From contig JASAMV010000977.1 in assembly GCA_030248065.1 (NCBI GenBank), forward strand, positions 57,627 through 121,626: 64,000 nt of DNA. The letters are read 5' to 3'. Every line of letters begins with the position of its first letter. Position 1 is the stretch's first letter. Origin of the DNA: Rhynchonema sp. JSB1_4. Its lineage: Eukaryota > Nematoda > Chromadorea > Monhysterida > Xyalidae. Of the stretch, positions 1-10,498 are shown piece after piece. The notes under the pieces are model-generated. The model was not told where the DNA came from. It made no database searches and saw only the letters and a list, made by a program, of their open reading frames with translations. Both the position numbers and the translations under genes were made by a program.

Positions 1-1
1 C

Positions 2-1457
2 GGCTATGGTTGTGCGTCGCTGGCCTGGCTGCAACGCTACGGCGATAAATCTGCGAATGATTACGACTCTGTCGGCACAATTATGGATTTTTTCGTCGCA
101 AAATTGTGTCATCTAGTCACACCTGTTATCTCGACACAGAATGCCTACTCTTGGGGTTATGCGAATGTGGACAAGCTGGCGTGGGATCTGGACAGGTGAT
201 TTGTTGATGGATGAATCGATGTACAGTTCCGGGTGCAATTCTGGGCTGAAAGTTGAAGTCGCGTGCACGCGCGACTTCCCATTGCTAAAACATAGGCAGC
301 AAGCGCACACACAAAACTTCGCGTGCATGCGCGTGCAAGCGAAGTTGCTTCGACTTTTGCCTACACTTCGCACTGTTTTGCACGCGCGTGCACGCGACTT
401 CAACTTTCAGCCCAGAATTGCACCGGGTGATCGATTGATCGACTTCAGTCTCGATCAATGCGGTGTCCGTGCCAGTGCCCTGCCGCACATCGTTCAGCCC
501 GATGCCATTGCTGGTCAAGTAGCCATCGATTTCCATTCCATTCCACGTGGCACACCTGTGTTTGTCGCTAACGGTGATTTCCAGGCCACTTATCGGGCAC
601 ATTGCCGACCAAATACTGCCGGTTGGTGCACATTAGCATAAGCAATTTCATCCGTGTTGACCAACAGTGAGCATGCCGTGTGCTGCCTGATGTTTCAGTG
701 CTACACATTGGCACATCAGCTCAACTGTCATTCGACGTCGCACAGCGATTCACGGCGCCGAAAAGTGTCGACTTTGTGCCCTACACGACAGACAGGCACA
801 TTGCTGGTGCTGCTTCGATGAATGGGGGAAATGTGATTGAATGGTTTGTCTCGGTACGTTGCTACATCAATCAGTACACTTTGACACTCTCAAAGTTTAG
901 ACATTGCGGTGCAACAATTCATGCGCAGGTTCTACACAGTTGGTGCTGCGAGCTGGGCTTGGATTCGAATAAACATCAAATCTGGCAGCGAATTGAATCA
1001 ATAATGGATCGAACTGATATTGAATCGGACATTCGCATCACGGGCGTACTGCATCCGGAAAGACATGACCCAATCACACAAGGACTCAACATTGCCAATG
1101 TGACGGTGGATGGCTTTGCACTCGCTCCGGTTGGCATGGTTTTCAAAAAATGCTTATTGAGTGGTAACCTACCCAAAATTCCATAGGATTATGTGAGACA
1201 TGCATTACGTAAAAATACAGGTGCTGCGCGCCCTTTGTGCCAGCGTAATCGAGAACCTCGACCAGATGCTCCCCGTCGAGCTAATGAAACATCACGAAAT
1301 CAACCAGTTGCTGCTCGTTGGACAGGCGACACGTCCCATGTTCAGTCACGTGATCAATGCAGCTTACAAGGGCAAACTGGATGTGGTCAACGAGCCGAAC
1401 CGAACAGCTGCCCATGGAGTGGCAATACAAGTTGCTCAACAAATTCTACTGAAATAA
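2..1457 (+). CDS. SHPK: Sedoheptulokinase (FGGY-family carbohydrate kinase), C-terminal part, gene runs off the left edge
   Basis: Phosphorylates sedoheptulose to sedoheptulose-7-phosphate in the cytosol, feeding the pentose phosphate pathway (family knowledge). Five exons close in frame: 2-195, 449-621, 699-853, 929-1129 and 1221-1457 (TAA). Readable family landmarks in order are GYGCASLAW, NAYSWGY, a VANGDFQATY segment, the IGTSAQLSF phosphate-binding stretch, AASMNGGNVI, VLHPERHDP and RALCASVIENLDQMLP, colinear with vertebrate SHPK. The N-terminal sugar-binding half is outside the window. The first intron holds a palindromic repeat (231-425). Intron 2 ends in TGATGTTTCAG, a copy of the 10-mer found throughout the window. 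An AATAAA overlaps the stop codon (1454-1459). Identity is confident; only the missing 5' end limits the call. Confidence 0.88.
231..425. repeat. Palindromic repeat (MITE-like) in SHPK intron 1
   Basis: The left arm starts GGTGCAATTCTGGGCTGAAA and continues into a GC-rich CGCGTGCACGCG stretch. The right arm ends with its reverse complement (CAGCCCAGAATTGCACC). The centre has a second nested CGCGTGCATGCGCGTG palindrome. I see no convincing target duplication, so the class is open. The two open reading frames crossing it are produced by the palindrome and are not genes. Confidence 0.7.
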
Positions 1458-2232
1458 AAAATAAAAATGGAAAGATGGTTTACACCAACACAAACATGCA
1501 CTTTGCACTTTTTTGCTGAACGGAAGTTATTCCGCAATGGTTAGACATTTGTTGTGAATGACCTCTATGCCAGACACTGCAGCTTCTTTTTGCACGCCGT
1601 TGAAACGCTCAATTTAAAAAAAGTAGACAAAACAGATAAAGATATTCGCTTGCCAATGCCAGTCCGCTTAATTCATGATTTTTTTACGAAACAATAGCCA
1701 CAGCAACCATTTCCATGGAAAATCACAAACTCGGAGTCAAACCTTATTCCAAACATCCAAAATACCAACCATTCCGAAGCATATAATGAGGCTGAAAGCA
1801 CCGTTTTATTTCTAAGGGAGCAAATACGTGACGTTTTCAACCTGACGACAGCAGCACTGCCCCACATTTAGGTTTATTAGGCGACAAGTTTTTATGAATC
1901 ACATCAACCGAAGGTGTCAGAAAGTGAAAAAAGTATGTCGCGTGCTGAAACGACGTGCAACGCGCAACCACAGATGTGTTTTTTTCAACAAACACATTGC
2001 GCACGTGCACCATGACACACATTTTGGCTAATGTCTTCATAACATCAGCCATATTTATGACCTAAACAAACTGTCTACTACGATGTGCATACGTAGTACC
2101 GAATCAGTTCAGGTTTATTTATGAGAACCAGTTTGAATGAAGTCTCTGTTGCAACAGCATTGCTTGCCAACAGGTACATAGATCACAACTGTCAAGAAAA
2201 CCTAGAAATCAGCAACAGAAATTTGCCACACC
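1458..2232. other. Intergenic, no gene seen
   Basis: AT-rich sequence between the SHPK stop and the start of the SOD gene. Short open frames on both strands lack conserved motifs or consistent splice sites. The SOD promoter presumably lies in the right half, but I could not identify a TATA box or other element with confidence. Confidence 0.5.
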
Positions 2233-4943
2233 ATGAATGTGCTGTTGCTGAGTGTGGCAATCGGTCTGCCAATCGCGACGATGGCCGATATCCGATGGCC
2301 AATTGCCGCAACAGCCGTGTTGTTTCGCGCTGATTCCGACTTTGGCGTGGACAGTGATCCCGAGCAGATCGGATGGATCAAGTTCATCAGCACACCCGCA
2401 GCGCTGCATTCGTCTGTTGGTTGGTGTGCGAACAGAGGCTAATTGTAATGTCATTTACATGCCTAATTCGCAAACACACAATCTGACTCAGCGAGTTCAC
2501 CGTGTTATTTATTCACAAAACAGTTTCAAATCCAAATGAATACAAAGGACAATGTACGGTGCTGTGATTCATAACACGGGCAAAGCGTTGGCATGTGTGA
2601 CCAATGCAATCAACACAATGAGTGAGATGATTTTTCGACTGAGATTGTTTTTGCGAGCACAGTATGTCAATGACATTACAGAGCCCTGAACCTGCTGCTT
2701 CCGATCACCGCTTGATGTGTAGTTTATTACAACATGGGTTTTGTATGTTGAAGCGCGTTGGTTGGTTCCTGATATTCTTGGTCACATTGCAAACTGTTTC
2801 AAGACCAGTGAACTCAGCCAAGATCCTGAGAATTCTTCAGAGGACGTTTCCAGAACATTTGTAATTGTACACAACAGGGAATGGTTGGGGCTTCATTACA
2901 CGGAGTTATCCTATCATCGAAAGAATTTCAATTAAAAATCGCAACAAATTATTTTCAACACGTCAAGTCAGATGCGCAGGCATCGTCGGCCAAGTGCGTG
3001 GCCTAAAGCCAGGGGCACACGCGTTGCACATTCACGAGTTCGGTTCGTTGGAGACCGGGTGCTCATCAGTGGGCAGCCATTTCAATCCCACCGATCAGTC
3101 GCATCCATTCCACATTGGCGATTTGGGAAATATTGTGGTAGGTAATGCGGGGATTCAAGTGCTCTTTTTAGTTCCAATGTCGTTGGCACAGAACCTAAAG
3201 GTGTTCGCCCGGACACACTATCGATCATGAGTTGGATTTATTAGCTCCAATGATGGGGTCAGTCTGTTTGCCACAAGTTCGACGAGCGACGACGACGACT
3301 GCACTCACGTAACGATTGACCGTTCGTTCGTGTCATCGTTGACTTTGCGAATCGTGTAATGTTCCGCGTGGAGTTGGTAGACGCTGTGTGAAGTGGGGAA
3401 CCATTGTTAGGGGAGGATAATGCCCGAATGTGCGAGCACCTTTCAGGCCGACAGCAAAGGCGTTGCTCAAATCGTCAACAACACATTCCGCATATCGTTG
3501 CTCGGTCGACAGTCAATCATCGGTCGTGCAGTTGTGGTGCATCAAGGTTGGTGTGTCGTGCTCATTGGTCCGTTTGAACATGCGACGGACAAACATTTGT
3601 GTCGCACAACACAAGCAAAACATTCGCTGAAAGTTGACATCTTTTATGGAAAATGGGTCGTTGTGCCGAACACCCTGTCAGAATGTAGCAGTCAATCATG
3701 AATACCATGATACCCTGGCCAGCCGATTCAATTTTTCCTAATGTTTCAGGAGCCGACCATCTGCCTTCAGACAGCAATCAAAGTGGAGGTCCTGGGGCCA
3801 AGGTTGCATGTGGTGTTATCGGGGTGGCATCCCTTCGATACGAGCAACAATTCAGTGGTCCCGCCGTGCCCATCCCGACTGGTCGTAGCACAACCAGTGC
3901 ACACGCGTTGTTGTTGAGCAATCCAAATCTCACTGGTTTGTGTGTCCCGATTGTCAGACAAGGATGACAAAGCTATTGGGCAAGCCTTTGAATTACGTTG
4001 CCTCGATTTCAGGCCAACCGACAAAAGTTCTGGGACATGCCAGGTTTGAATACGACCACGTTCAACGAATAATGAGGATTACAGGTGTGAAATTAGTGGA
4101 TAAGCTTTCGGTAGAAGACGTGCATGATGCACTGCAATTGTCAAAGCGTGTGTGTGTGTCATTCTTATTGAAATTTGAACTGCACAGCAATGCTTTTGTC
4201 GGTTTCGAAGCTGTTTTCACAGACGACTCTGGTCAAAGTCAAGCGCCAAGTCAGTATCAAACGTGGTGATCGGATCGGATTTGCTGTGGTCAAGTGATAT
4301 TTAAATTATAGGCTATCGAAACTTACTAGTGCCTCAAATTGTAGCAGCTTGTTGGTATCGCTCACCGCCGTGACCGCCCATCATTGTGTAACTCAGGTCG
4401 AGTGGAAGACATCAAGCCGGGCATTCACGGTTTCCATTTGCACGAATTGGGCAGTTTCACGATCACCCGTTACTGCGACGGCACTGCCGGGCACTACGAT
4501 GTGCATCCAAGGGAGCACAGACAGACGGGCGATATTGGCAATATTGAAGCGGACGAAAATGGTGGGGTTGGGAATTGGCTTGTTGAGAACACAATCCTTT
4601 AGAGATAGGTATACAGTACCTATACATATGTAGGAATGCCTTTTGTATTTTCTATTTTCCGACCGTATTTTCCGATCTGTATTGGTGTATGCCATTGCCA
4701 ACTGAACTTGTCCGTCTGCGAAACCGTTTAACAACAGCTAAAAAGCATGCTGTTTTTTTTCATGACACCAATGCATAATCGTGAGTTGCAGGTGTGGCCG
4801 ATATCGATCTAACCGATCATCTAATCGAATTCAATGGCATTCACTCGGTGATCGGTCGTGCGGTCGTTGTGCACAAGGAAGCATCGGGACCGAGAGTGGC
4901 GTGTGGCGTTATTGGCATCACAACCGAACACTTCCAGTTCTAG
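2233..4943 (+). CDS. Secreted Cu/Zn superoxide dismutase with a second, degenerate SOD domain (one fused gene or two tandem genes)
   Basis: Converts superoxide to hydrogen peroxide and oxygen. Domain 1 exons: 2233-2419 (hydrophobic leader MNVLLLSVAIGLPIAT), 2980-3137, 3447-3546 and 3750-3967. All metal ligands are visible: HIHEFG (two Cu His), GSHFNP (bridging His), SHPFHIGD (Zn His, His and Asp) and VVVHQ (Cu His), plus the disulphide Cys pair (GC and ACGVIG). Domain 2 exons: 4013-4084, 4397-4561 and 4792-4943 (TAG). It keeps GFHLHELG and a C-terminal ACGVIGI but has a scrambled zinc loop and lacks the long active-site loop. Domain 2 has no leader and its first exon starts in mid-codon, so exon 3750-3967 may splice into 4013 (for example at ACT G|GT about 3940) rather than stop at 3967. 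That join is inference. Confidence 0.75.
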
Positions 4944-6298
4944 GGACATTGATTGCGCATTCGTGTTTGTCATCTACGCAAACGGATATGAATAATAATA
5001 ATAATAATCATAATCATGATCACTCTCTTGCCCTTTGACCAAGAGTGTTCATTATTGGACAGTTGGTAAAAATTGATAAAAATGACCTCAGACAGTGTTG
5101 CGCTTGTTGCGTTGGTGGACACCACCGAGATAACGTTATGATTCAGCCCGTTAAGAATCTTGCTCCGTATTTCTTCTCTCCAAGATAACTTTTACGAGGA
5201 TCGAACCAAAAATCAGTGAGGAGTCATTCAAAAAAATTTAAGCTATTCGGACTCAACTGGAGTCGTGGGACTGCTTTTGAGCGAATGACTGAGTGGGACT
5301 GTGGGATCGTTGAAACTCTCAGGGCCGACATCCTCTCGGGTACAACCACGTGTCAAAGCAGGGGTGAATCTAGCGTGCTTATTTCCCACCTTAAGGTGGA
5401 ATTGCAGTTGGTCGCGATCGCGAGCGACCACTTTCCAGTCAGAACGCACGCTGCTGCACTGTTCTTGGTTTTTTCCATTATTCAGGCGTTTACGCATGAG
5501 GCCTCACTTGTTGAAAAAAAACAAGCGTGCAAAAAAGCATTCTTGTGAAATAAACGTGAAGAAACCAATCAATTGGTAGTTTGGGCGCGACCACAGCTGC
5601 GACCACTTTGACACACTTCAAGATGCTGTAGCTCAAGCGCGGTGTTTGGATGTCAATCACTCATGGCTTTTATGAGCTTCAAATTGATTATGGGCGTCGT
5701 TTAAACATCATTACCGATCAATACTGGAACATTGAAATTTTGATGAAAAAGCTGAAATGTTTCAACTTCGCAGATTTTTTCTGGGGGGGGGGGTGCGCAA
5801 CGACCATTTTTTGGGCGCGCGAACACTCGAATATTTACGTATCATACCCATGAACTTGAACGCGTGATTATGGTGTTGTTCTGAAGGTGTTTAGTCTATT
5901 ATGAACAAGTTTTAACTGTTTCACCCCCGTATGTGCAAACACACGCTGGTCGCCGGTAGTGGTCGCCAGCCGGACTATAATTCCACCCTTACTGCGGATA
6001 TGGCAAACGGCTCCCTTTCTTCGATGGAGGACTGACCACATGCCACTGTTTGATCGCATGTAAATTTTTACCCTGACCTTAACAAAAAAATACACTTTAT
6101 TTACATTTGTTGTTGACGTTGCCCAGATGGCCAATAAACATGATCACTGAGCTCAATTTGGACACAAAGCCAGCCCAGCGATTACTGTCAGTGATTAGTT
6201 GTGCAAATGAAGTGCGATATTTTCACATCAGTGCGTTCTGATGTGAATGCTTGTCTGTGGTCTAGACAACGATAAATACAGCATGACGGTCGTTGTCA
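4944..6298. other. Intergenic, no gene seen
   Basis: Includes an (AAT)n/(AAC)n-like microsatellite near 4990-5025, a short palindrome GGTCGCGATCGCGAGCGACC near 5410, and a G9 run near 5782. Open frames here (for example 5216-5548) have no recognisable domain, unbalanced composition and no supporting splice sites, so I do not call them. Confidence 0.5.
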
Positions 6299-6304
6299 TA
6301 TAAA
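6299..6304 (+). promoter_or_regulatory. TATA box of the transthyretin-like gene
   Basis: TATAAA lies 94-99 bases upstream of the likely ATG at 6398. A start about 30 bases downstream (near 6330) would leave a short leader. The position is sensible, but there is no transcript evidence. Confidence 0.4.
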
Positions 6305-6397
6305 GCGCTTAGCATTCCCAGACTTATTATTCCCGGACCCGAAACAAGCATTGAATACAGTACCCATCGAAACCGGGCCAATTAAACTTTGAGAGGA

Positions 6398-7158
6398 ATG
6401 CAGGTTGTCTTTGCGTTCGTGGTCGCCACCCTGTTCTATGCGAACGTTGACGGTGCATGTTGGAATGGAAACGATGTCGTCACCGTTAAAGGTTTGTCAC
6501 ACATGCTACGCATTCACTGTTGTTCGTCTGCTCGGCACGTGACCCCAATTCTTCCATTGACAACTTTCTAAGGTGTTCTCAAATGCAAGCACAACCCCGC
6601 GCCGTATGTGAAGTTGATGCTGTACGACGAGGACGATGGCAGAGATGCAGAACCGAGTAAGGCTGCTTTGGGGCTTTGAGCGCTAAAGACTGAAGGAAAT
6701 ACATACAAACACAAATACCACTTTGTCTTCTGCTTAGTCGTATATGTACGTTGTTCTTCAAATTTGTAACGAAGTTGCTAATGAAAATACATAGCAGGAA
6801 TAAATGGCGTGTCTACAACTGGAAAAACTTGGTGTTTAGATCCAGATGACCTGCTTGGCGATACGGTGACGGGCAACAACGGCCAATTCTTAGTGACGGG
6901 TACCGGATGCGATTATTTTGATCCGATCGACCCGTACGTGCTTATTGAAGCGTCGTGCATCAAAATTGTTGGTTGTTGCTCAATTATTCTCATTCGCAAC
7001 CAGATTGACCGAATCAGCTGCTATACTTCAAAAACAAAAATGTTCAGGGATATGACGAAGAGTTCTGTTATACCGAAAAGCGCATAGACGTTGAGCAGGA
7101 ATATGTGAACGGTGTACCGAAGAAGATTGATGTGGATTTGTGCACGGAGCTGAAATGA
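6398..7158 (+). CDS. Transthyretin-like (TTL) secreted protein
   Basis: Small extracellular beta-sandwich protein of a family greatly expanded in nematodes; some members bridge dying cells to phagocytes or act in host contact, but the role of this member is unknown. Exons 6398-6491, 6573-6656, 6840-6967 and 7048-7158 join in frame to 138 residues, the usual TTL length. The first ATG follows an in-frame TTG and begins a clear signal peptide (MQVVFAFVVATLFYANVDGA). Family pattern: VTVKGVLKC, then KLMLYDEDDG, NNGQFLVTGT, DYFDPIDPYV and a C-terminal CTELK. Four cysteines or more in the mature part fit disulphides. The exon 3 donor (6967|GT) was chosen because phase and length then close. The family call is firm and the subgroup unassigned. 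Confidence 0.85.
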
Positions 7159-7277
7159 AAAGAGATTGCAGATTGTTTTCAAAGTTTCCAATCCAATTTC
7201 TGTATCACAGCAGAAACTGGAATCACAATTGCGTATGTACATATATGACCAAAAACTTTGCGTCCAAGGGCAGACAC

Positions 7278-7352
7278 TTCGATACCTAGCTCAGTTGGTA
7301 GAGCAATGACCCGGTTAGGCGGAGGACATGGGTTCGATCCCCAGTCGAAGAA
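7278..7352 (+). tRNA. tRNA-like sequence (tRNA pseudogene or tRNA-derived SINE fragment)
   Basis: It has a good internal promoter A box (TAGCTCAGTTGG, part of GCTCAGTTGGTAGAGC) and B box (GGTTCGATCCC). The ends pair (CTTCGA with TCGAAG) as in tRNA-Tyr. Four extra bases (CCTA) sit before the D stem, the anticodon stem does not pair and the T stem has a mismatch, so it is unlikely to be a working tRNA. A SINE head is possible, but I see no poly-A tail or target duplication. Confidence 0.5.
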
Positions 7353-7431
7353 AGCCATTTTTTGTTCACAAAGGATTTTAGAATGTACATGCGCTCCCCG
7401 TTATTATTTCCATCCAATGATACGGTAAATA

Positions 7432-7903
7432 GGGTGATATTTTCGAAACGGTGTAAAAGTCAGTTGGGTGTAAAGGTCAGTGGAAAGCTCGGTCGACAGC
7501 TCAGTGTGATAGACCTCGGTGTAAACTTGAAACATTCCACGTTAATAACTGGCAATGTTTCACGTTTACACCGAGCTACGCCGACCGAGCTTTCGACCGA
7601 ACTTTACGCCGACCTTTAAGCTGGAGTTATACTTGTCCATTTTGGGCTTGTAGACAATGAGGACAAATTTTTGCTTGAATTATATTTTGTGATAGCGTTG
7701 GGTCACTAATTTCGACCAGCGTAAAAGTTGTTCCCCTGCACCAAATGAACAACTTTTACGCTGGTCGAAATTAGTCCTCAAAAGCTATTACAAAATATGA
7801 TTCAAACAAAAATTTGTCCTCGTTGTCTACAAGCCCAAAATGGACAAGTATAACTCCACCTTTACGCCCAACTGACCTTTACACCGTTTCGAAAATTCCA
7901 CCC
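7432..7903. mobile_element. PIF/Harbinger-like MITE, carrying a nested second MITE
   Basis: Termini are GGGTGATATTTTCGAAACGG and its near-complement ending GAAAATTCCACCC, flanked by 3-bp duplications ATA (7429-7431 and 7904-7906). The sequence matches the copy at 8052-8280 except that a 237-bp palindrome (7622-7858) interrupts the right arm. GGG termini with a 3-bp TSD fit the PIF/Harbinger superfamily. No transposase is present. Confidence 0.85.
7622..7858. mobile_element. Mutator-like MITE nested in the element at 7432-7903
   Basis: A near-perfect palindrome starting TGGAGTTATACTTGTCCATT and ending in its complement. It is flanked by a 9-bp duplication of host-MITE sequence, CCTTTAAGC (7613-7621) and CCTTTACGC (7859-7867). 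The uninterrupted sibling copy has a single CCTTTACGC at this place, which shows the pre-insertion state. A 9-bp TSD is typical of Mutator-like elements. Confidence 0.8.
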
Positions 7904-8051
7904 ATAATCTAGTACTGCCATTATTTGCTTGCTGCGTTTGGATCAAAATAGCCTACACAGACTTGTGCCAACAACCAATTGCATCATTTATTTATTTGCA
8001 GTGCTTTGCTTTGTTTTCGCTTCTAACCAAGATGGTGGGTGATGTTACATG

Positions 8052-8280
8052 GGGTGATATTTTCGAAACGGTGTAAAGGTCAGTTGGGTGGTGTAAAGGT
8101 CGGTGGAAAGCTCGGTCGACAGCTCAGTGTGATAGACCTCGGTGTAAACTTGAAACATTCCACGTTAATAACTGGCAATGTTTCACGTTTACACCGAGCT
8201 ACGCCAACCGAGCTTTCGACCGAACTTTACGCCGACCTTTACGCCCACCTGACCTTTACACCGTTTCGAAAATTCCACCC
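8052..8280. mobile_element. PIF/Harbinger-like MITE, intact short copy
   Basis: 229-bp palindrome with the same GGGTGATATTTTCGAAACGG terminus as 7432-7903, flanked by ATG duplications (8049-8051 and 8281-8283). Tandem GGTGTAAAGGTC subrepeats occur in each arm. Open frames inside it are palindrome artefacts. Confidence 0.85.
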
Positions 8281-8362
8281 ATGGGGATGAACAACAGCCG
8301 GTGTCCCAACTCTGACTGACGACAATAGTCAAGCGGCCGGACACGCTCCAAATGATCCCCCG

Positions 8363-8617
8363 CTAGTCCATGATAACGGTGGTGGCAGGACCGCTGAATT
8401 TATGTGAGAAATCACTGACGGAATCATATACTTTGACTTGTCCATTCACTGAGATCCATTCGACTGTACGCAACTTATGCAACAACACAAAATCGACTTG
8501 TTTCGCATCCAACAAACGCCCTGGACGCCAGGATAACTCGTTCATATGGTGGCTTAGATTTACGATTCGTTTGAAGTTTATATGCAATTCCGATCCTGTC
8601 CCCGGGCCCCTGGTCAA
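8363..8617 (-). CDS. Possible galectin-like beta-sandwich fragment, uncharacterised
   Basis: An 84-codon minus-strand frame beginning upstream of 8617. It has an alternating hydrophobic pattern reminiscent of galectin carbohydrate-recognition domains: LHINFKRIVNLSHHMN (strand with H..N) and, later, EWISVNGQVKVYDSVS, which resembles the conserved galectin VNGQ..F.HR strand. The tryptophan and WG.E residues needed for sugar contact are not evident. It may be the last exon of a gene or a decayed fragment stranded between MITEs. No start codon or acceptor was fixed. A weak call based on pattern only. Confidence 0.25.
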   Translation of the reverse strand: MTRGPGTGSELHINFKRIVNLSHHMNELSWRPGRLLDAKQVDFVLLHKLRTVEWISVNGQVKVYDSVSDFSHKFSGPATTVIMD

Positions 8618-8737
8618 TCAACCGCTGGGCAACTGTTCTTACAAAGCGCTGGTAACTGGCCGAGTTGCGGTGATGACGGCTGTGGTTAGTGCGACACGAA
8701 AACATACGTAGGCTTGCACATGTGGAGGGCCTTTTCG

Positions 8738-9588
8738 ACCTGGGCACCCACTGTACCCATGTTACCCATGTTACCCACCATGCAAAAGATAGGAGGCAGA
8801 TTTTCCAAAAAACGCAGAAATAAGATTTGGAATTACAGGGTGTCAACTAAATATGTCCACGTGTGTTCGGAATTTGCATAACGCACATTTTATGGCTGCG
8901 GCTGCGTCACATATCTGCGTTTTGCCGGCTGTGGGTACCCAGGTCGCAGTTTTGGAATATCTGCGTTTCCCATGTATAAGAATTCGCGCGCGCGCGAATT
9001 CTCCTACTTTGGGGTACCCTGGGTACCCAATTGAAACTAAATTAGTATTTTCATGCACATCTTGCTTGCACGCGCATTGGCTTGTGCATGCCGCATGCAC
9101 GCGCATGCCTGCGCGTTCTGTGTTGTGTGTTGCCTGTGTTGCGTTGGGTGGCCCAGTTCTAGGTGCGCCACTACGGTCTCACGGTTGTCGTGGTGTCTTA
9201 TTGGTGTTGGGGTGCTAATCTAAAATGTGTGTATGTGTCAAATGTCTAGTGGTGTTTTTCTAATTGTGTTTTTCCAATTGACTTTTTCAAACACCTTTCG
9301 ACGACATATGGCTGCATGTTGTTATTATTCAAACTATCATGACTGCACTAAGCCCGCGGCGTGATACGGCGTTACAGTGTTCGGAAATGTTGTTTTTCTG
9401 ACTATCATTTTCACACTTACGCCGTAGTCGGCATGCATGTGCATGCAAGCGCATGCGCATTTCGACCTGGGTACCCAGGGTACCCACGCTTTTTTCGCGA
9501 ACATTTCGACCTGGGTACCCAGGGTACCCAGGCTTGTGGCGTAGACCCTGTGGCTGGGTAACATGGGTAACATGGGTTCCCAGGTCGC
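8738..9588. repeat. Inverted repeat with GACCTGGG...CCCAGGTC ends and internal TACCCAGG units
   Basis: The left end (8738-8778) reads GACCTGGGCACCCA followed by two CCCATGTTA units. The right end (9553-9588) is its complement (TGGGTAACATGGGTAACATG then CCCAGGTC). The interior repeats ACCTGGGTACCCAGGGTACC at about 9465-9530 and a related unit near 9012. Probably a non-autonomous element or several overlapping ones. I found no target duplication. It also contains a perfect 22-bp palindrome at 8980-9001. Confidence 0.55.
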
Positions 9589-9689
9589 TATGGCCTGTGG
9601 AGGGGGATGGAAAACTGCAGCGCGGCACCATTGTGTGGAAACGATGCTCGTCTGTATGCGGAGTTGTATCTCGGAAAATGGAGCTACCC

Positions 9690-9835
9690 CTTCAAATTTA
9701 TGTGTATAGTGGAAGAGTTAAGGTACCCCTCAAATTGCACACCCTTCCCCTCCTCTTGCGTCCTGGAAGAACGAAGATACCCCTCAAATTTTCCCTCTTG
9801 ACCCCGTGTGTCCTGGAGGAATGAAGATACGCACG
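9690..9835. repeat. Degenerate tandem repeat, about 60-bp unit
   Basis: Three imperfect units carry ATACCCCTCAAATT and CCTGGA(A/G)GAA at roughly 60-bp spacing. The unit is purine/pyrimidine biased and gives short open frames on both strands with no homology I recognise. Confidence 0.45.
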
Positions 9836-10498
9836 CTCGCGTGTGATTTTTTATCGCTTGACAACATGTTTCGTATAGAACTTGCCTGACCTGCAAAGCC
9901 ATGTGGCACTGGAAAACTCACCTCACCTTCCTTGCCTTGTGGCTCAGGCAACAGGTTCACAAAATGTGAAAAAATCCTCCCAATTTTTTGATCTATGCAT
10001 CGTAACGTTTGATTGTGAAATTTCCTCCAACTGAACATGGGCAAGCAAAGACACCTTGGTTTAGATGAAGTGGCAAGTGAGCCAATTGCCGTTCTTTCGT
10101 TCGCACAGATTGACATCACATTTTGTCGGAAGATTGACAAAAAATGCATTCGCATCTGGGTCAGTTTTTGACCGCTGCGGCAGGCACAACCGTACCCGTG
10201 CGTGGTGAAAACGTGTGCCCAGCCCATGCCCAAGCCAGTTCACTTGTCTCATGGACTGATTGATGATGGTGCATACTGTACCTATACATTGTGCCCACAA
10301 GCAAAATGAAATGGACATGTCACCAGTCACCGGAAACGAGAAATCGTTGTGAGTCATGGGATAACACAAGCACACTTCTTGAAGCAATAAGGGCCTGTTA
10401 CGGTTTGTTTACTTGGCAATCGTTCACTAACCAAACTCTGTGTCACTTGCGTTCGTTGGAGAATTCTGAGATTGAGTCGCATCCATACCCTCTCTATC
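9836..10498. other. Intergenic, no firm gene
   Basis: A short frame starting ATG at about 10037 (MGKQRHLGLDEVA...) runs 44 codons and could be an upstream exon of the following membrane-protein gene, but I found no donor that joins it in phase. Nothing else is recognisable. Confidence 0.35.

Noticed and set aside
113..641. Overlapping frames of 96-166 codons on both strands
   Set aside because: They cross a palindromic repeat inside SHPK intron 1. The true exons 2-195 and 449-621 are explained by SHPK homology and phase.
691..699. The idea that TGTTTCA enrichment is just the TTTCAG splice acceptor
   Set aside because: Only the copy at 688 lies at an acceptor. The other 16 exact copies do not, and eight are on the opposite strand.
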